Shown here: positions 1 through 9,120 of the stretch, in pieces
How the letters are laid out: every line of letters begins with the position of its first letter
Position numbering within the stretch: the first letter of the stretch is position 1
From: Bifidobacterium sp. ESL0728
Lineage (GTDB): Bacteria; Actinomycetota; Actinomycetes; Actinomycetales; Bifidobacteriaceae
Assembly (NCBI RefSeq): GCF_029392015.1
Contig: NZ_CP113925.1
Span: 1,984,001-2,048,000 of the forward strand
Direction: 5' to 3'
DNA length: 64,000 bases
Translations under genes and position numbers: made by a program
Notes under the pieces: generated by a model
Seen by the model: the letters and a program-made list of their open reading frames with translations, nothing else
Told to the model about the DNA's origin: nothing
The model's database searches: none

Positions 1-1130
1 CCTACGGAGGCATGTTCGCCGGACAGGTCACCGCAGCCGGCAAGACGGCCCCGGCCAAGGTCTTCGTCATCGGCGGCGGCGTGGCAGGGTTGGCCGCCAT
101 CGGTGCGGCCGCGTCGATGGGCGCCGAAGTTCGCGCTTTCGACGTACGTCCCGAAGCCGCTGAGCAGATTGAATCCTTGGGTGCCACGTTCGTGCGTGCC
201 GAAGGTGCCCAGCAGGAGAAATCCGACACCGGTTACGCCAAGGCACTGAGCGACGACCAGGAGAAGGCGACGCTGGCGCTTTACACCAAAGAGGCTGCGA
301 ACGCCGATATCGTCATCACCACCGCTTTGGTGCGCGGTGCGGGCGTCCTGACCATCACCGAGGACGCAGTGAAGGGCATGAAGCCCGGTTCGGTGATCGT
401 CGACCTCGCGGCAAGCGGCGGCGGCGATTGCGAGCTCACCCAGCCCGGCAAGAAGATCACCACCGACAACGGCGTGACCATCATCGGCTACACCGACCTC
501 GCCAGTCGCATGCCACAGCAGACCTCGCAGCTTTACGGCACCAACGTGGTCAATCTGATGAAGCTCCTGACCCCGAAGAAGGACGGCCGCGTCACACTCG
601 ACCTCGACGATCAGGTGCAACGCGGCATGACCGTGACCAAGGAGGACCAGATTCTTTGGCCGCCGCCAAAGGTCGCGGTGTCTGCCGCTGCCAAGAGCGA
701 CAACAAGCCGAAGCTCACACCTGAGGAAAAGAAGGCTCAGGAGGAAGCCGCCAAGGCCAAGGAAGCGGCCATCAAGGCGCAGAAGAGCAAGCGCAACACC
801 GTGCTCATGGCCATTGCGGCCATTCTGCTCGCCATCGCGCTGGCCTTCGCCGACATGAAGCTCCTGATGACGTTCTCGATCTTCATCCTGGCGATTTTCG
901 TGGGCTATTACGTGGTCTTCAACGTCACCCACTCGCTGCACACACCGCTGATGAGCCAGACGAACGCCATTTCAGGCATTATCCTCATCGGTTCGCTCTT
1001 GCAGATCGGGTCGCCGAACACGTTGGTGACGGTGCTCGCCGTGGTCTCAGCGGCCATCGCCTCGATCAACGTGTTCGGCGGGTTCCTTGTGACCTACCGA
1101 ATGCTCAGCATGTTCAGGAAGGATGCGTGA
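1..1130 (+). CDS. pntA: NAD(P) transhydrogenase subunit alpha, 5' partial
   Basis: Alpha subunit of the membrane proton-translocating transhydrogenase, which couples hydride transfer between NADH and NADP to proton movement. The frame is open to the first base, so the N-terminal half lies outside the window; the ATG at 12 is internal (it corresponds to the MQITAAG region of the E. coli protein). Visible: the Rossmann glycine motif [11 protein letters not shown], a Lys/Ala/Glu-rich linker around residues 230-265 of the visible part, then hydrophobic membrane segments ending in a conserved tail ([18 protein letters not shown]). The stop sits 4 bases before the chosen pntB start, so the two are co-transcribed. 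Family assignment is secure by extended similarity to PntA; only the missing 5' end is unknown. Confidence 0.95.
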   Translation, partial: YGGMFAGQVTAAGKTAPAKVFVIGGGVAGLAAIGAAASMGAEVRAFDVRPEAAEQIESLGATFVRAEGAQQEKSDTGYAKALSDDQEKATLALYTKEAANADIVITTALVRGAGVLTITEDAVKGMKPGSVIVDLAASGGGDCELTQPGKKITTDNGVTIIGYTDLASRMPQQTSQLYGTNVVNLMKLLTPKKDGRVTLDLDDQVQRGMTVTKEDQILWPPPKVAVSAAAKSDNKPKLTPEEKKAQEEAAKAKEAAIKAQKSKRNTVLMAIAAILLAIALAFADMKLLMTFSIFILAIFVGYYVVFNVTHSLHTPLMSQTNAISGIILIGSLLQIGSPNTLVTVLAVVSAAIASINVFGGFLVTYRMLSMFRKDA

Positions 1131-1134
1131 AATC

Positions 1135-2523
1135 ATGACACTCGAATCCATTGCTCAATCCGCCTACTTGCTGGCGGCAGTGCTTTTCATCCTCTCTCTG
1201 GCCGGACTTTCCAAGCAGGAGACCGCCCGTCGCGGCAACATCCTCGGCATGATCGGCATGTTCATCGCCATCGTCGCCACCATTGCCTTGGCGCTCGTTG
1301 ATTCCCAGCGTCCGGTATGGGTGACGGCTCTCCTGATCGCCCTGGTCTTCATCGTCGGCGCGTCCTTCGGTATCTGGAAGGCCCGCACGGTCGAGATGAC
1401 GCAGATGCCGGAACTGATTGCCATGCTCCACAGCTTCGTGGGCATTTCGGCGGTTTTGATCGGCTACAATTCGTGGCTCACCGAGACGAACCCGAACGGG
1501 GCACATCTGGCTGAAATCTACATCGGCGTCCTGATCGGCGCCGTGACCTTCACCGGCTCCATCATCGCCTACTTGAAGCTGGCAGGCAAGATGAAGTCGA
1601 AGCCGCTGATCATCCCCGGCCATAACATCATCAATCTGATTGTGCTGATCGTGATGCTAGCGATGATCGGCTGGTTCATCCCGACGCATTCGATCTGGCC
1701 TCTGGCCATTATGACCGTTCTGTCTCTGCTCCTCGGTCTGCATCTGGTCGCGGCCATCGGCGGCGGCGATATGCCCGTGGTCATCTCGATGCTCAATTCC
1801 TACTCGGGCTGGGCTGCGGCCGCTTCCGGCTTCATGCTCGACAACAACCTGCTGATTATCACCGGCTCGTTGGTCGGCGCTTCCGGCGCGATCCTCTCCT
1901 ACCTGATGTGCAAGGCCATGAACCGCAAGTTCATGTCCGTCATTCTCGGCGGTTTCGGCGAGAAGCCGACCAAGGCGAGCGACGCCAAGGAAATCACCGG
2001 TGAGGTGCACGAGACCACGGCCTCGGATGTGGCGGAAATGCTCAAGAACGCCAACTCGGTCATCATCGCCCCTGGTTATGGCATGGCTGTGGCCAAGGCC
2101 CAGCAAGCCGTGGCCGGCCTGGTCGAGAAGCTGCGCGCACAGGGCGTCGAGGTTCGCTTCGCCGTCCATCCTGTCGCCGGTCGTTTGCCCGGCCATATGA
2201 ACGTGCTGCTGGCCGAAGCGAAGGTGCCCTACGATATCGTCATGGAAATGGATGAAATCAATGACGACTTCGCCAACACCGACGTCGTCCTCGTCATCGG
2301 CGCCAACGACACCGTCAACCCTGCCGCCGCCGAAGACCCCGGCTCCCCCATCGCCGGCATGCCTGTGCTGCGCGTCTGGGAGGCCAAGCAGGTCGTCGTG
2401 CTGAAGCGGTCGATGGGCACTGGTTACGCCGGCGTACAGAACCCGCTGTTCTTCAACGACAACACGTCGATGCTCTTCGGCGACGCGAAGGCCAGCGTGG
2501 AGGCCATTTCCAACGCGGTGTGA
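1135..2523 (+). CDS. pntB: NAD(P) transhydrogenase subunit beta
   Basis: Beta subunit: a membrane domain of several hydrophobic helices (about residues 5-260) followed by the NADP-binding domain III. Recognisable blocks are [13 protein letters not shown] residues near 90, [18 protein letters not shown], and in domain [33 protein letters not shown] and the [10 protein letters not shown] nucleotide site. Length about 462 aa, as in E. coli PntB. The ATG at 1135 is preferred to the in-frame ATG at 1123 because AGGAAGG at 1116-1122 is then well spaced; the 1123 start would overlap the pntA stop by 8 bases. It ends just before a strong terminator, making pntAB the last genes of this transcript. Confidence 0.95.
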   Translation: MTLESIAQSAYLLAAVLFILSLAGLSKQETARRGNILGMIGMFIAIVATIALALVDSQRPVWVTALLIALVFIVGASFGIWKARTVEMTQMPELIAMLHSFVGISAVLIGYNSWLTETNPNGAHLAEIYIGVLIGAVTFTGSIIAYLKLAGKMKSKPLIIPGHNIINLIVLIVMLAMIGWFIPTHSIWPLAIMTVLSLLLGLHLVAAIGGGDMPVVISMLNSYSGWAAAASGFMLDNNLLIITGSLVGASGAILSYLMCKAMNRKFMSVILGGFGEKPTKASDAKEITGEVHETTASDVAEMLKNANSVIIAPGYGMAVAKAQQAVAGLVEKLRAQGVEVRFAVHPVAGRLPGHMNVLLAEAKVPYDIVMEMDEINDDFANTDVVLVIGANDTVNPAAAEDPGSPIAGMPVLRVWEAKQVVVLKRSMGTGYAGVQNPLFFNDNTSMLFGDAKASVEAISNAV

Positions 2524-2540
2524 GCGTAAAACAAATAAAT

Positions 2541-2588
2541 AAAGGTTGGGGCCTATCCGTTGTTATCAACGGATAGGCCCCAACCTTT
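2541..2588. terminator. Perfect 22-bp stem bidirectional terminator
   Basis: Arms 2541-2562 and 2567-2588 are perfectly complementary with a TTAT loop; the arms are flanked by A and T runs, so the hairpin can stop transcription from both pntAB (plus strand) and the convergent small gene that ends at 2611. Confidence 0.93.
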
Positions 2589-2610
2589 TAAAAACAAACG
2601 GAACGATAAC

Positions 2611-2811
2611 TCAGCCGAAGATGTCTTTCGCGGCCTTGGCCACGGAATCACCCATCAGTTCGCCGGTGTCGTTCTCCGCACCGAAGAGACGGTTCAGCGC
2701 CTTGTCGGCCTGTTCGACGGTCATAGGCTTTCCGGCCTCTTTGGCAACCGCCTGCAAATCAGTGATGGTAGTAACCTTCGAAAGCTTGTCTACCAATGTT
2801 TTTTCGTCCAT
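2611..2811 (-). CDS. Small acidic/helical protein of 66 aa, unknown function
   Basis: A 66-residue protein starting MDEKTLVDKL and ending AKAAKDIFG. The frame is open further upstream, but the ATG at 2811 has GGAG five bases before it (minus strand). No membrane segment, no cysteines. The layout (a helical first half with LAK/AKEAG-like spacing, then a short Gly/Asp tail) is loosely reminiscent of Nif11-type leader peptides, but no modification enzyme is nearby, so this is only a resemblance. Convergent with pntAB across a shared terminator. Probably a real gene, given the ribosome site, the terminator and the clean frame; function not recognised. Confidence 0.7.
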   Translation of the reverse strand: MDEKTLVDKLSKVTTITDLQAVAKEAGKPMTVEQADKALNRLFGAENDTGELMGDSVAKAAKDIFG

Positions 2812-2992
2812 GAGCACTCCTCGTTGTAATCTCACTTGTACGTTCGGCATTCTCTGCCTGCCACCTATCTTAGCCACCCATGTAGATGAATGTATACCAT
2901 GTCACAATTTATATCGTAATGTAATGAAAACAAATCAGGACGCACAATTTTTATCTGATCAGGTGTCTTCAAAAAAACTTGCCATACAAGAA

Positions 2993-4144
2993 TTATTCCA
3001 CTGCGATGGTCGCCAGCAAAGCCGCATGGTCGGACCCGGGTATCGGCACCGTGCCGACCTGCCCGGCGACAATCCCCTGATCGAGGACGATATGATCGAT
3101 ACCCGCGAATTTCGGAACCCCGGGCTTGTTCGCCGGCCAAGTGAAGACGAACCCGCTCCCCGAGCTTTGCGCGGCGTCATGGAACCGGGAACCCAGAATA
3201 TTACGGAACGGCGTGTGGTCGGTGGTCGCGTTGAAATCCCCCATCAGCACGTACCTGGTGTTTTTATGCGAGCGCATGGCCGCCACCTCATCAAGCGAGG
3301 TCCGCCATTTGGTCCAATACCCCGGCTTGGGAGACGTGGTATGCACTGAAACAAAGCGAATGGGCGTCTTGCCTGAACCAAACGAGACCGTGCCGCCCGG
3401 CATGAAGGAGGCGCTGGAATCGACATCATCGTCCGCCGGCGAGTCCAATGCGGTTGCCGAAAACAGCGCGTTGCCATACTTGCCGTCCGAAGAGGAAATC
3501 TGGGAATATGGCAGATAATCGTTGATGCCTTCCGCCTTGAGCGCGCGGATAAAGGGCTTGGTCGTCTCCTGCATCGCCAGCACTTCCACACGCTGGTCAC
3601 GCACCGCTTCGACAATCGCCTCGGCCGAAGCATGGCCTTTATAGACATTGGCCGTCATCACGCGCGCATACGAATCGTGGGTATCCGCATGGTTTTCCCC
3701 GACCGCCGAAACCGCAGCATTGTCAAGGTGCGTCTGCGAGACAAAATACGGGTATTGCCGCCATCCCTGAAGCCCAAGGCACGCCAATGCCAACAATGCC
3801 GCAAACCACCTGCGGGACGCAAGAGCAAGCAGCAGCGCCACCAAAGCAAGCAACGCGAACCACGGGGTGAACGCCGCAACCGCTGGCACATAAGGCAATG
3901 ACTGCAACTCCTCTGGCAACTCACGGCTCAGTGTGCCGAGCAACGCAGCCAACAGGAAAATCCACGCCAGCAGTGCGAGAACCTTGCGCAGAAACCCTCC
4001 CCGTTTCTTGGTTTTCGGAATTGGTTTCGGCTTTGCTTTTGACTTCGACTTGCCTTTTGGTACGGTTTTCGCCTTGGTTTTGCTTTTCACATTGCCTTTC
4101 TTCACAGAAGCTGCTCGCGACCTGTCTTGTCGGGTTCTTGCCAT
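2993..4144 (-). CDS. Membrane-anchored endonuclease/exonuclease/phosphatase family protein
   Basis: EEP (DNase I-like) fold phosphodiesterase of 383 aa. The N-terminus is a strongly basic Lys/Ser/Pro tail (about residues 1-48), followed by hydrophobic segments at about 50-70 and 85-125, then the catalytic domain. Catalytic signatures: MTANVYKGHA (Asn), LAMQETTK (Glu), MGDFNATTDH (Asp/Asn) and a C-terminal GIDHIV plus GSDHAALL (His). The family hydrolyses phosphodiester or phosphate ester bonds in nucleic acids, phosphoinositides or phospholipids; the membrane anchor suggests the domain faces one side of the envelope, most likely outside. Similar proteins are common and uncharacterised in actinobacteria. 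The substrate cannot be told from sequence. Confidence 0.88.
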   Translation of the reverse strand: MARTRQDRSRAASVKKGNVKSKTKAKTVPKGKSKSKAKPKPIPKTKKRGGFLRKVLALLAWIFLLAALLGTLSRELPEELQSLPYVPAVAAFTPWFALLALVALLLALASRRWFAALLALACLGLQGWRQYPYFVSQTHLDNAAVSAVGENHADTHDSYARVMTANVYKGHASAEAIVEAVRDQRVEVLAMQETTKPFIRALKAEGINDYLPYSQISSSDGKYGNALFSATALDSPADDDVDSSASFMPGGTVSFGSGKTPIRFVSVHTTSPKPGYWTKWRTSLDEVAAMRSHKNTRYVLMGDFNATTDHTPFRNILGSRFHDAAQSSGSGFVFTWPANKPGVPKFAGIDHIVLDQGIVAGQVGTVPIPGSDHAALLATIAVE

Positions 4145-4523
4145 TACCTTTACCCCTTGGACCGCGAAACTCCGCTTGATTATAATCCAAAGTCCGGGTT
4201 CGGCAACTTACGACAAGCTCATCACGATAACAGGATATACGATGTCTGAAGATGACGCGGCTGGAGAAACCGGCAATTATTGGTTTATTGCATCAAGACA
4301 TAAGTAACGAAACGGAAGGTACGGGAACGGTACTAGATACTAGATAAGTATTACATTAGCGCATTGTCAATAGGCAATAACGTATCGTGTCGTATGTTTT
4401 ATTCTGCTATCGGTAGTTTATTGGAGAAACAACAAAAGTATGCCCATTTTCGGCGTACCATAACAGATGACGGAACAAATGCTATCAATGCAAATCATGA
4501 TTCAATCGAAAGGAAACATACCA
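4145..4523. other. Intergenic region, no gene seen
   Basis: Divergent spacer between the EEP protein and the isoaspartyl peptidase, so both promoters should be here. It is AT-rich, with a short direct repeat (ACTAGAT twice, about 4333-4346). I could not identify a convincing -35/-10 pair. Open frames here are short and lack ribosome sites. Confidence 0.5.
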
Positions 4524-5453
4524 ATGGCATCAAGTAGCCCAGTCAAATCAATCGTTACCAAAGGCGCCGAAAACGGTATCCTGCTTGTCGTCCACGGCGG
4601 TGCCGGAAGCCGGGGCAAGCACAGCACCCCGGAACGCCAGGCACAGGTCGAGAAGGATCTGCAGCGGGCGCTTGATGCGGGATATGCCAAACTCGAAGCC
4701 GGAGCCAGCGCCGAAGACGCCGTTGTCGCCGCCATCCACGTCATGGAGGACGCCACCGAATTCAACGCCGGGCACGGGGCCGCGCTGACCAGCGACGGCA
4801 TCGCTCAGATGGACGCCTGCCTGATGGGCGGGGACGGCGAAGTCGGGGCGGTAGCCGGCGTACATACGGTCAAGAACCCCATTGACGCCGCACGCGCCGT
4901 CAAGGAGCAGACCAAGCACGTCCTCTTCGCCGACCCGCAGGACAAGGAACTCAAAGATTGGGGCGTCGAGACCCGCGACCCGAGCTATTTCATCACCGAG
5001 CAGCGCAAGCAATCGCTTATCGAAGCGCAGACCAACGGCGACGAGTGGGAAAAGCACGGCACCATCGGCGCCGTCGCCCGCGATGAAAAGGGCCATCTCG
5101 CTGCGGCCACCTCAACCGGCGGCATCACCAACCAGATGCACGGTCGCGTCGGCGACACCCCGCTTCCCGGCTGCGGAACATATGCCAACGACGAGACGGT
5201 GGCCGTTTCCGGCACCGGCATCGGCGAGGCATTCATGCGCACGGTCGCATGCCACCAGGTTTCCGACCGCGTCAAGTTCGCCGGCCAGACGCCACTCGAA
5301 TCGGCGAGCGCCACGCTTGACGACATCGACGCACATCGTGGCGACGGCGGTCTGATCGTGCTGCCAGCCAAGGGCGAAGGCGTGATCGCCTACAACAGCG
5401 AGATGATGAACTGCGGCTACAAGTCCCCTACCGCGAGCTACGTGCAGGGCTGA
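4524..5453 (+). CDS. Isoaspartyl peptidase / plant-type L-asparaginase (Ntn hydrolase)
   Basis: N-terminal nucleophile hydrolase of 309 aa that cleaves isoaspartyl dipeptides and often asparagine. Features: VVHGGAGSRG near residue 23, the FNAGHGAAL block near 80, and the autoprocessing site GTIGAV, where Thr180 would become the N-terminal nucleophile of the beta chain after self-cleavage; STGG and the GTGIGEAF block follow. The start at 4524 is chosen because AAGGAA at 4510-4515 is spaced 8 bases from it; the in-frame ATG at 4467 would add 19 poorly conserved residues. It is a single gene with its own terminator downstream. It likely recycles damaged (isoaspartyl) peptides or Asn as a nitrogen source. 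Confidence 0.9.
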   Translation: MASSSPVKSIVTKGAENGILLVVHGGAGSRGKHSTPERQAQVEKDLQRALDAGYAKLEAGASAEDAVVAAIHVMEDATEFNAGHGAALTSDGIAQMDACLMGGDGEVGAVAGVHTVKNPIDAARAVKEQTKHVLFADPQDKELKDWGVETRDPSYFITEQRKQSLIEAQTNGDEWEKHGTIGAVARDEKGHLAAATSTGGITNQMHGRVGDTPLPGCGTYANDETVAVSGTGIGEAFMRTVACHQVSDRVKFAGQTPLESASATLDDIDAHRGDGGLIVLPAKGEGVIAYNSEMMNCGYKSPTASYVQG

Positions 5454-5496
5454 TTACACTCACTGATTCCGCTGCTGAATCATAGGCGATTTTTAA

Positions 5497-5560
5497 GCGG
5501 GCCCAGTGCCGACCAATCTGCAGTCTGACAGATTACGGCACCGGGCCCGCGTCTGTTTTT
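5497..5560 (+). terminator. Rho-independent terminator after isoaspartyl peptidase
   Basis: A long interrupted stem (GCGGGCCC ... GGGCCCGC, with GTGCCG/CGGCAC and AATCTG/CAGATT inside) is followed by GTCTGTTTTT, the expected T tract for the plus strand. Confidence 0.88.
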
Positions 5561-5676
5561 ACCGGTGCAAATACGCCGTGTATCACAGGCAGCAAGAGCC
5601 AAAAGCGACTGCGAAAAAAGAAAACCGGTAAACCATACAAGAAGTAACTCGTACTGAGCGGAATAACTCATATATG

Positions 5677-5718
5677 AAAAGGTCGGGCACCGCATTATCA
5701 ACGGTCGCCCGACCTTTT
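5677..5718 (-). terminator. Terminator shared at the end of the peptide-binding protein gene
   Basis: AAAAGGTCGGGC at 5677-5688 pairs with GCCCGACCTTTT at 5707-5718. A and T flanks allow function in both directions; it lies 60 bases past the minus-strand stop at 5781. Confidence 0.85.
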
Positions 5719-5780
5719 ATTCACTTGTATTCACTTTTATGAGACAACTGCTAACTTCTCAATCAGCCTCAACGCACGCG

Positions 5781-7436
5781 TTACTTGGTGACGGTGTTGT
5801 AGGTAGGCAGATTCGTGTAATCGAAATGCACGTTGCTGACCTTGGTGGAAGCCGCAGCGGCCACGTCCTCGTTCCACAACGGGATCGAAGGCAGATCGTC
5901 GAGCAGGATCTCCTGAGCAGCTTGGAAATCGGCGGTGCGCTTGGCGACGTCGGTTTGGCTCAATGCTTTGTCCAAAGCCGCGTCGAACTGCGGATTCTTA
6001 TAGTCGCCATCGTTGGAGCCATGCCCGTCGGCCGAAGAGGAGGCATACAACGGCGTCATATAATCCTCGGCGGTCGGATAGTCAAGCATCCAGCCGGAAC
6101 GGAACGCGGTCTTGATGGACCGGTCGGTCACGCGGTTGCGGATATCGCTGAAGGTGGGGTACGGGTCGCCGGACGCGTCGATGCCCAAGGTGTTCTTGAG
6201 ACTGTTGCTCACCGCGTCGACCCAAGGCTTGTGAGCAGCGTCGGAATTGTAAGCGATCTTGAAGGAACCGGTGAACTTCGAGATTTCGTCGGCCTGCTTC
6301 CACAGCTCCTTGGCCTTCGTGGGATTGTATTGCAGGTTGCCGGAATTCTTCAGCTTCGCCGAATGTTCGGGAACCAGCGGCGAAGTGAAATCGGTGGACG
6401 GGGTCTTCGTGTTCTGATAAATTTTGCTGACGATCTGCTTGCGGTTGATGGCCATGGAAATGGCCTGGCGGCGCAAGTTGCCTTCCTTGCCGAGCGCGAA
6501 GTGCGGCAGGCTTTCGGGAATGATGAACCCTTGATAGGATGAACCGGGCTGCACGAACGCCTTCACCGAAGAATCGGTGCGGAAGGTCTTCAGCGCCGAC
6601 TGCGGCACTTCCTCCATGACGTCGAGATTGCCGGATTGCAGGTCGGCGTAAGCGGCATCCTCGTTGGTATAGACACGATAGTCGATACCGGCGTTCGCGG
6701 CCTTGCGGCTTCCCCGATAATCGGGATTCTTCACGACCATGATGTCCGTGTTGGGCTGCCATGACTTGAACTTGTACGGGCCATCACCGATGGGCGCCTT
6801 GCCGAACGCCTTCATGTCCTTGAACGCAGCACTCGGCAACGGGAAGAAGGACTGATGCGCGAGCTGGATGGGAAATACCGAATCAGGACTCTTCAAGGTG
6901 ACCTGAAGCGTCAGCGGATCGATGACCTCAAGACCGGAAAGCTTCGCATCCGCAGGGGTGTTGGGGTCCTGCATCTCGTCGTAGCCCTTGATGATGGACA
7001 TACGGCTGCCCTGCTTCTGCGCGTTCTTGACATTCGCCGCATAGCTCCACGCATCGGCGAAGGAAGAAGCCGTCACCTTCTCACCGTTGGTGAATTTCCA
7101 TCCATCATTGAGTTTGATGGTATATTGCGTGGCATCGGCATTCGGCGTGATGGACTTGGCAACTTCCATATGCTGCTTGCCCTTGGCGTCATAGCTCACC
7201 AGACCTTCGAAAAGGTAACGGATGACCTTGCCTCCACCCATCTCATTGGTGTTCGCAGGCACCAGCGGGCTTTGCGGCTCGGTGTTGTCTACTTTGATAA
7301 TGGCATCTCCAGACGCCTTCGCCGAATCCTTCTTGTCACCGCTGTTGCCGGAATTGCCGCAACCTGCCACCGACACCAATGACGCTGCCGCCGCGAGCCC
7401 TGCGATGAGGCGGACACCCCATTTTCTCGAAACCAT
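5781..7436 (-). CDS. ABC transporter peptide-type solute-binding lipoprotein (SBP family 5)
   Basis: A 551-aa extracytoplasmic binding protein of the OppA/DppA class (SBP_bac_5), which hands oligopeptides or similar ligands to an ABC permease. The signal peptide has the lipobox SVAGC, so Cys26 would be lipidated; a Gly/Ser/Lys-rich tether follows. Family blocks: LFEGLVSYDAKG, LNDGWKFTNGEKVTA (typical of the family), APIGDGPYKF and the C-terminal DLPSIPLWNEDV. The start at 7436 is preferred for AGAGAGAAG just upstream; the longer frame starts at 7466. No permease or ATPase genes are adjacent, so it is an orphan binding protein that probably serves a transporter encoded elsewhere. Peptide rather than sugar specificity is inferred from the family. 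Confidence 0.9.
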   Translation of the reverse strand: MVSRKWGVRLIAGLAAAASLVSVAGCGNSGNSGDKKDSAKASGDAIIKVDNTEPQSPLVPANTNEMGGGKVIRYLFEGLVSYDAKGKQHMEVAKSITPNADATQYTIKLNDGWKFTNGEKVTASSFADAWSYAANVKNAQKQGSRMSIIKGYDEMQDPNTPADAKLSGLEVIDPLTLQVTLKSPDSVFPIQLAHQSFFPLPSAAFKDMKAFGKAPIGDGPYKFKSWQPNTDIMVVKNPDYRGSRKAANAGIDYRVYTNEDAAYADLQSGNLDVMEEVPQSALKTFRTDSSVKAFVQPGSSYQGFIIPESLPHFALGKEGNLRRQAISMAINRKQIVSKIYQNTKTPSTDFTSPLVPEHSAKLKNSGNLQYNPTKAKELWKQADEISKFTGSFKIAYNSDAAHKPWVDAVSNSLKNTLGIDASGDPYPTFSDIRNRVTDRSIKTAFRSGWMLDYPTAEDYMTPLYASSSADGHGSNDGDYKNPQFDAALDKALSQTDVAKRTADFQAAQEILLDDLPSIPLWNEDVAAAASTKVSNVHFDYTNLPTYNTVTK

Positions 7437-7735
7437 GCTTCTCTCTTTCTTGTTACCAATCATCATTCGTTATTCGCATACAAAATATTTTGAAAATACG
7501 CATAATTCTATGGACAATTACTTTTGGATTATATGCCACCGTCGCAATGTTCAAGCCCGCGCAACGACCAAATTGAGACAAATCCCGCATGCAGCGGTTA
7601 AAGGAAAAACTTATACCGCGTATCAAAACCGTGCGAACACAACGCCCAAGCCACCAGTGAGATATTCCGAATACCAAGAAAGACAGACTCAACCATCAGA
7701 AAATGCTGTAATGCATAGCCTCCAAAAGGAATTTG
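7437..7735. other. AT-rich intergenic region, upstream of the binding protein
   Basis: Leader and promoter space for the binding protein, then the tRNA 3' flank. AT content is high near 7480-7540, but I see no convincing operator, riboswitch fold or small gene. Confidence 0.5.
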
Positions 7736-7808
7736 TGCCCGGAATCAGATTCGAACTGACGACACCCGCTTTAGGAGAGCGGTGCTCTATCCCCTGAGCT
7801 ACCCGGGC
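7736..7808 (-). tRNA. tRNA-Arg (anticodon CCU)
   Basis: A 73-nt cloverleaf on the minus strand. The acceptor stem GCCCGGG pairs with TCCGGGC (one G-U), D arm GCTC/GAGC, anticodon arm CCGCT-CTCCTAA-AGCGG giving anticodon CCT (reads AGG), variable loop GTGTC, T arm with TTCGAAT, discriminator A. The 3' CCA is not encoded, as is common in bifidobacteria. Confidence 0.96.
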
Positions 7809-8001
7809 AACATATTGTATTGTACACGGAAACCTGACCCGTCTGCCACGGTGAGGAAGTCTGGAAGTGAATCGACTCTGAATCCAACGAACGATTGCAC
7901 GTAAAACAGCCTGAAGCAGCGACCTCCGCAACTCAAATGTTCTGCTCAATACAAAATGCGAACACCTCACTGAAGTGCAATAACGCTGAAGTGTAATAAC
8001 A

Positions 8002-8039
8002 CAATGCCCCGCCATTGCAACGGCAACGACGAGGCATTG
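8002..8039 (-). terminator. Possible terminator after the esterase gene
   Basis: CAATGCC at 8002-8008 pairs with GGCATTG at 8033-8039, with further pairing inside. Read on the minus strand it is followed by TGTTATT, a weak T tract. It lies 50 bases after the hydrolase stop. Confidence 0.5.
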
Positions 8040-8088
8040 AAGTAAATTGCGATCTATCGACTGGCCCAGCAGCCAATCGACAACACAA

Positions 8089-9120
8089 TCAGAGCAGATT
8101 GTAGGAGAAATCGCGTATCTGGCGCAAGGTCTCCTGGCTTTCCGGCAACCAGCTCATGCAGACCGGATAGACGTGACCCAGAGTCACGCCCTTGGACGCG
8201 TGGCGATCGTGCAGTTCGAAGTCGCGACCGGCATCGCAGAGCGCCGCACCAAGCCGCATGGCATCACCTTGCAGGAAATCGTCGTTGCTGGTGTTGAGGA
8301 ACAGCGGCGGCAGGTCGACGTGCGCGGCCATAAACCCAAGGTCAGCCCACTGCGCGCCTCGCTCCTTCAGTGTTTTGAAGAAGAACGGCGCAATGACCTT
8401 CATCGATCCGGTCGGTGAACTTTCATCGATATCACCCAGACCATCCACCGCATCAAGATACGGCTTCAGGTCGAACAGGCCGGAAACCAGGGCGGAACCT
8501 TTGAGATTGAGCCCGGAACGCTTCAGCCCCAAAGCATCCGCCATCTCCGCACTACGTTCGACAGCCGTGGCATACAACGCCAAGGTGCCACCCGCGGAAT
8601 CTCCGGTCAGGAAGATCGAACGCGGATCGACCGGATAATCGCCGATATGGTTGCGAATCCAAGCGAATCCCGATTCCACGTCGGCAAGCTGATCCAGGAA
8701 ATCACCTTCCGGCATCACCCGGTAGTTGAGGGAGAACACGACGAAACCGAGCTGAGCCAGATGGACATTGAAGTTGCGGTTCAGCTCCTTGTGGCCATAC
8801 ATGAAGCCACCACCATGGATATCGATGTAGACCGGCGCGGTTTTCCCGCCGCGCACCACCACATCGTGCGGCAGATACACGTCGAGCTTGTGCGCACGAG
8901 TCCCATCGTCGATGTAAGGAATGTCGGCGATGACGTCGATATCCTCCGGCACCTGCCAATAGGGAGTGCGGGAGCGGTCGCCGCGGGCGAACATCAGGCG
9001 CGAGGCCAGAACGGTCTGGGCGATATGTTCGTCGCAACCGGCAAGGTCGCCATCAAGTTCGGTCCATGTCGAAAAGAGCTTGCGCTCGTCGTCTTCGATC
9101 TTCACATCCATGGCGTTCAC
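8089..9120 (-). CDS. Alpha/beta hydrolase, HSL/acetyl-esterase type
   Basis: A 343-aa serine hydrolase of the abhydrolase_3 group. The oxyanion-hole motif HGGGF is at about residue 102 and the nucleophile elbow GDSAGG puts the Ser at 175; the Asp and His should be in the last third (the ASKGVTLGHVYPV region fits the His). No signal peptide, so cytoplasmic. The start overlaps the transporter stop: GTGA if the GTG at 9120 is used, or an ATG 9 bases later at 9111; neither has a strong ribosome site, so translation is probably coupled to the transporter. The operon suggests it acts on the compound imported by the sugar porter, for example removing acyl groups from a sugar ester; that is inference. 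Confidence 0.85.
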   Translation of the reverse strand: MNAMDVKIEDDERKLFSTWTELDGDLAGCDEHIAQTVLASRLMFARGDRSRTPYWQVPEDIDVIADIPYIDDGTRAHKLDVYLPHDVVVRGGKTAPVYIDIHGGGFMYGHKELNRNFNVHLAQLGFVVFSLNYRVMPEGDFLDQLADVESGFAWIRNHIGDYPVDPRSIFLTGDSAGGTLALYATAVERSAEMADALGLKRSGLNLKGSALVSGLFDLKPYLDAVDGLGDIDESSPTGSMKVIAPFFFKTLKERGAQWADLGFMAAHVDLPPLFLNTSNDDFLQGDAMRLGAALCDAGRDFELHDRHASKGVTLGHVYPVCMSWLPESQETLRQIRDFSYNLL

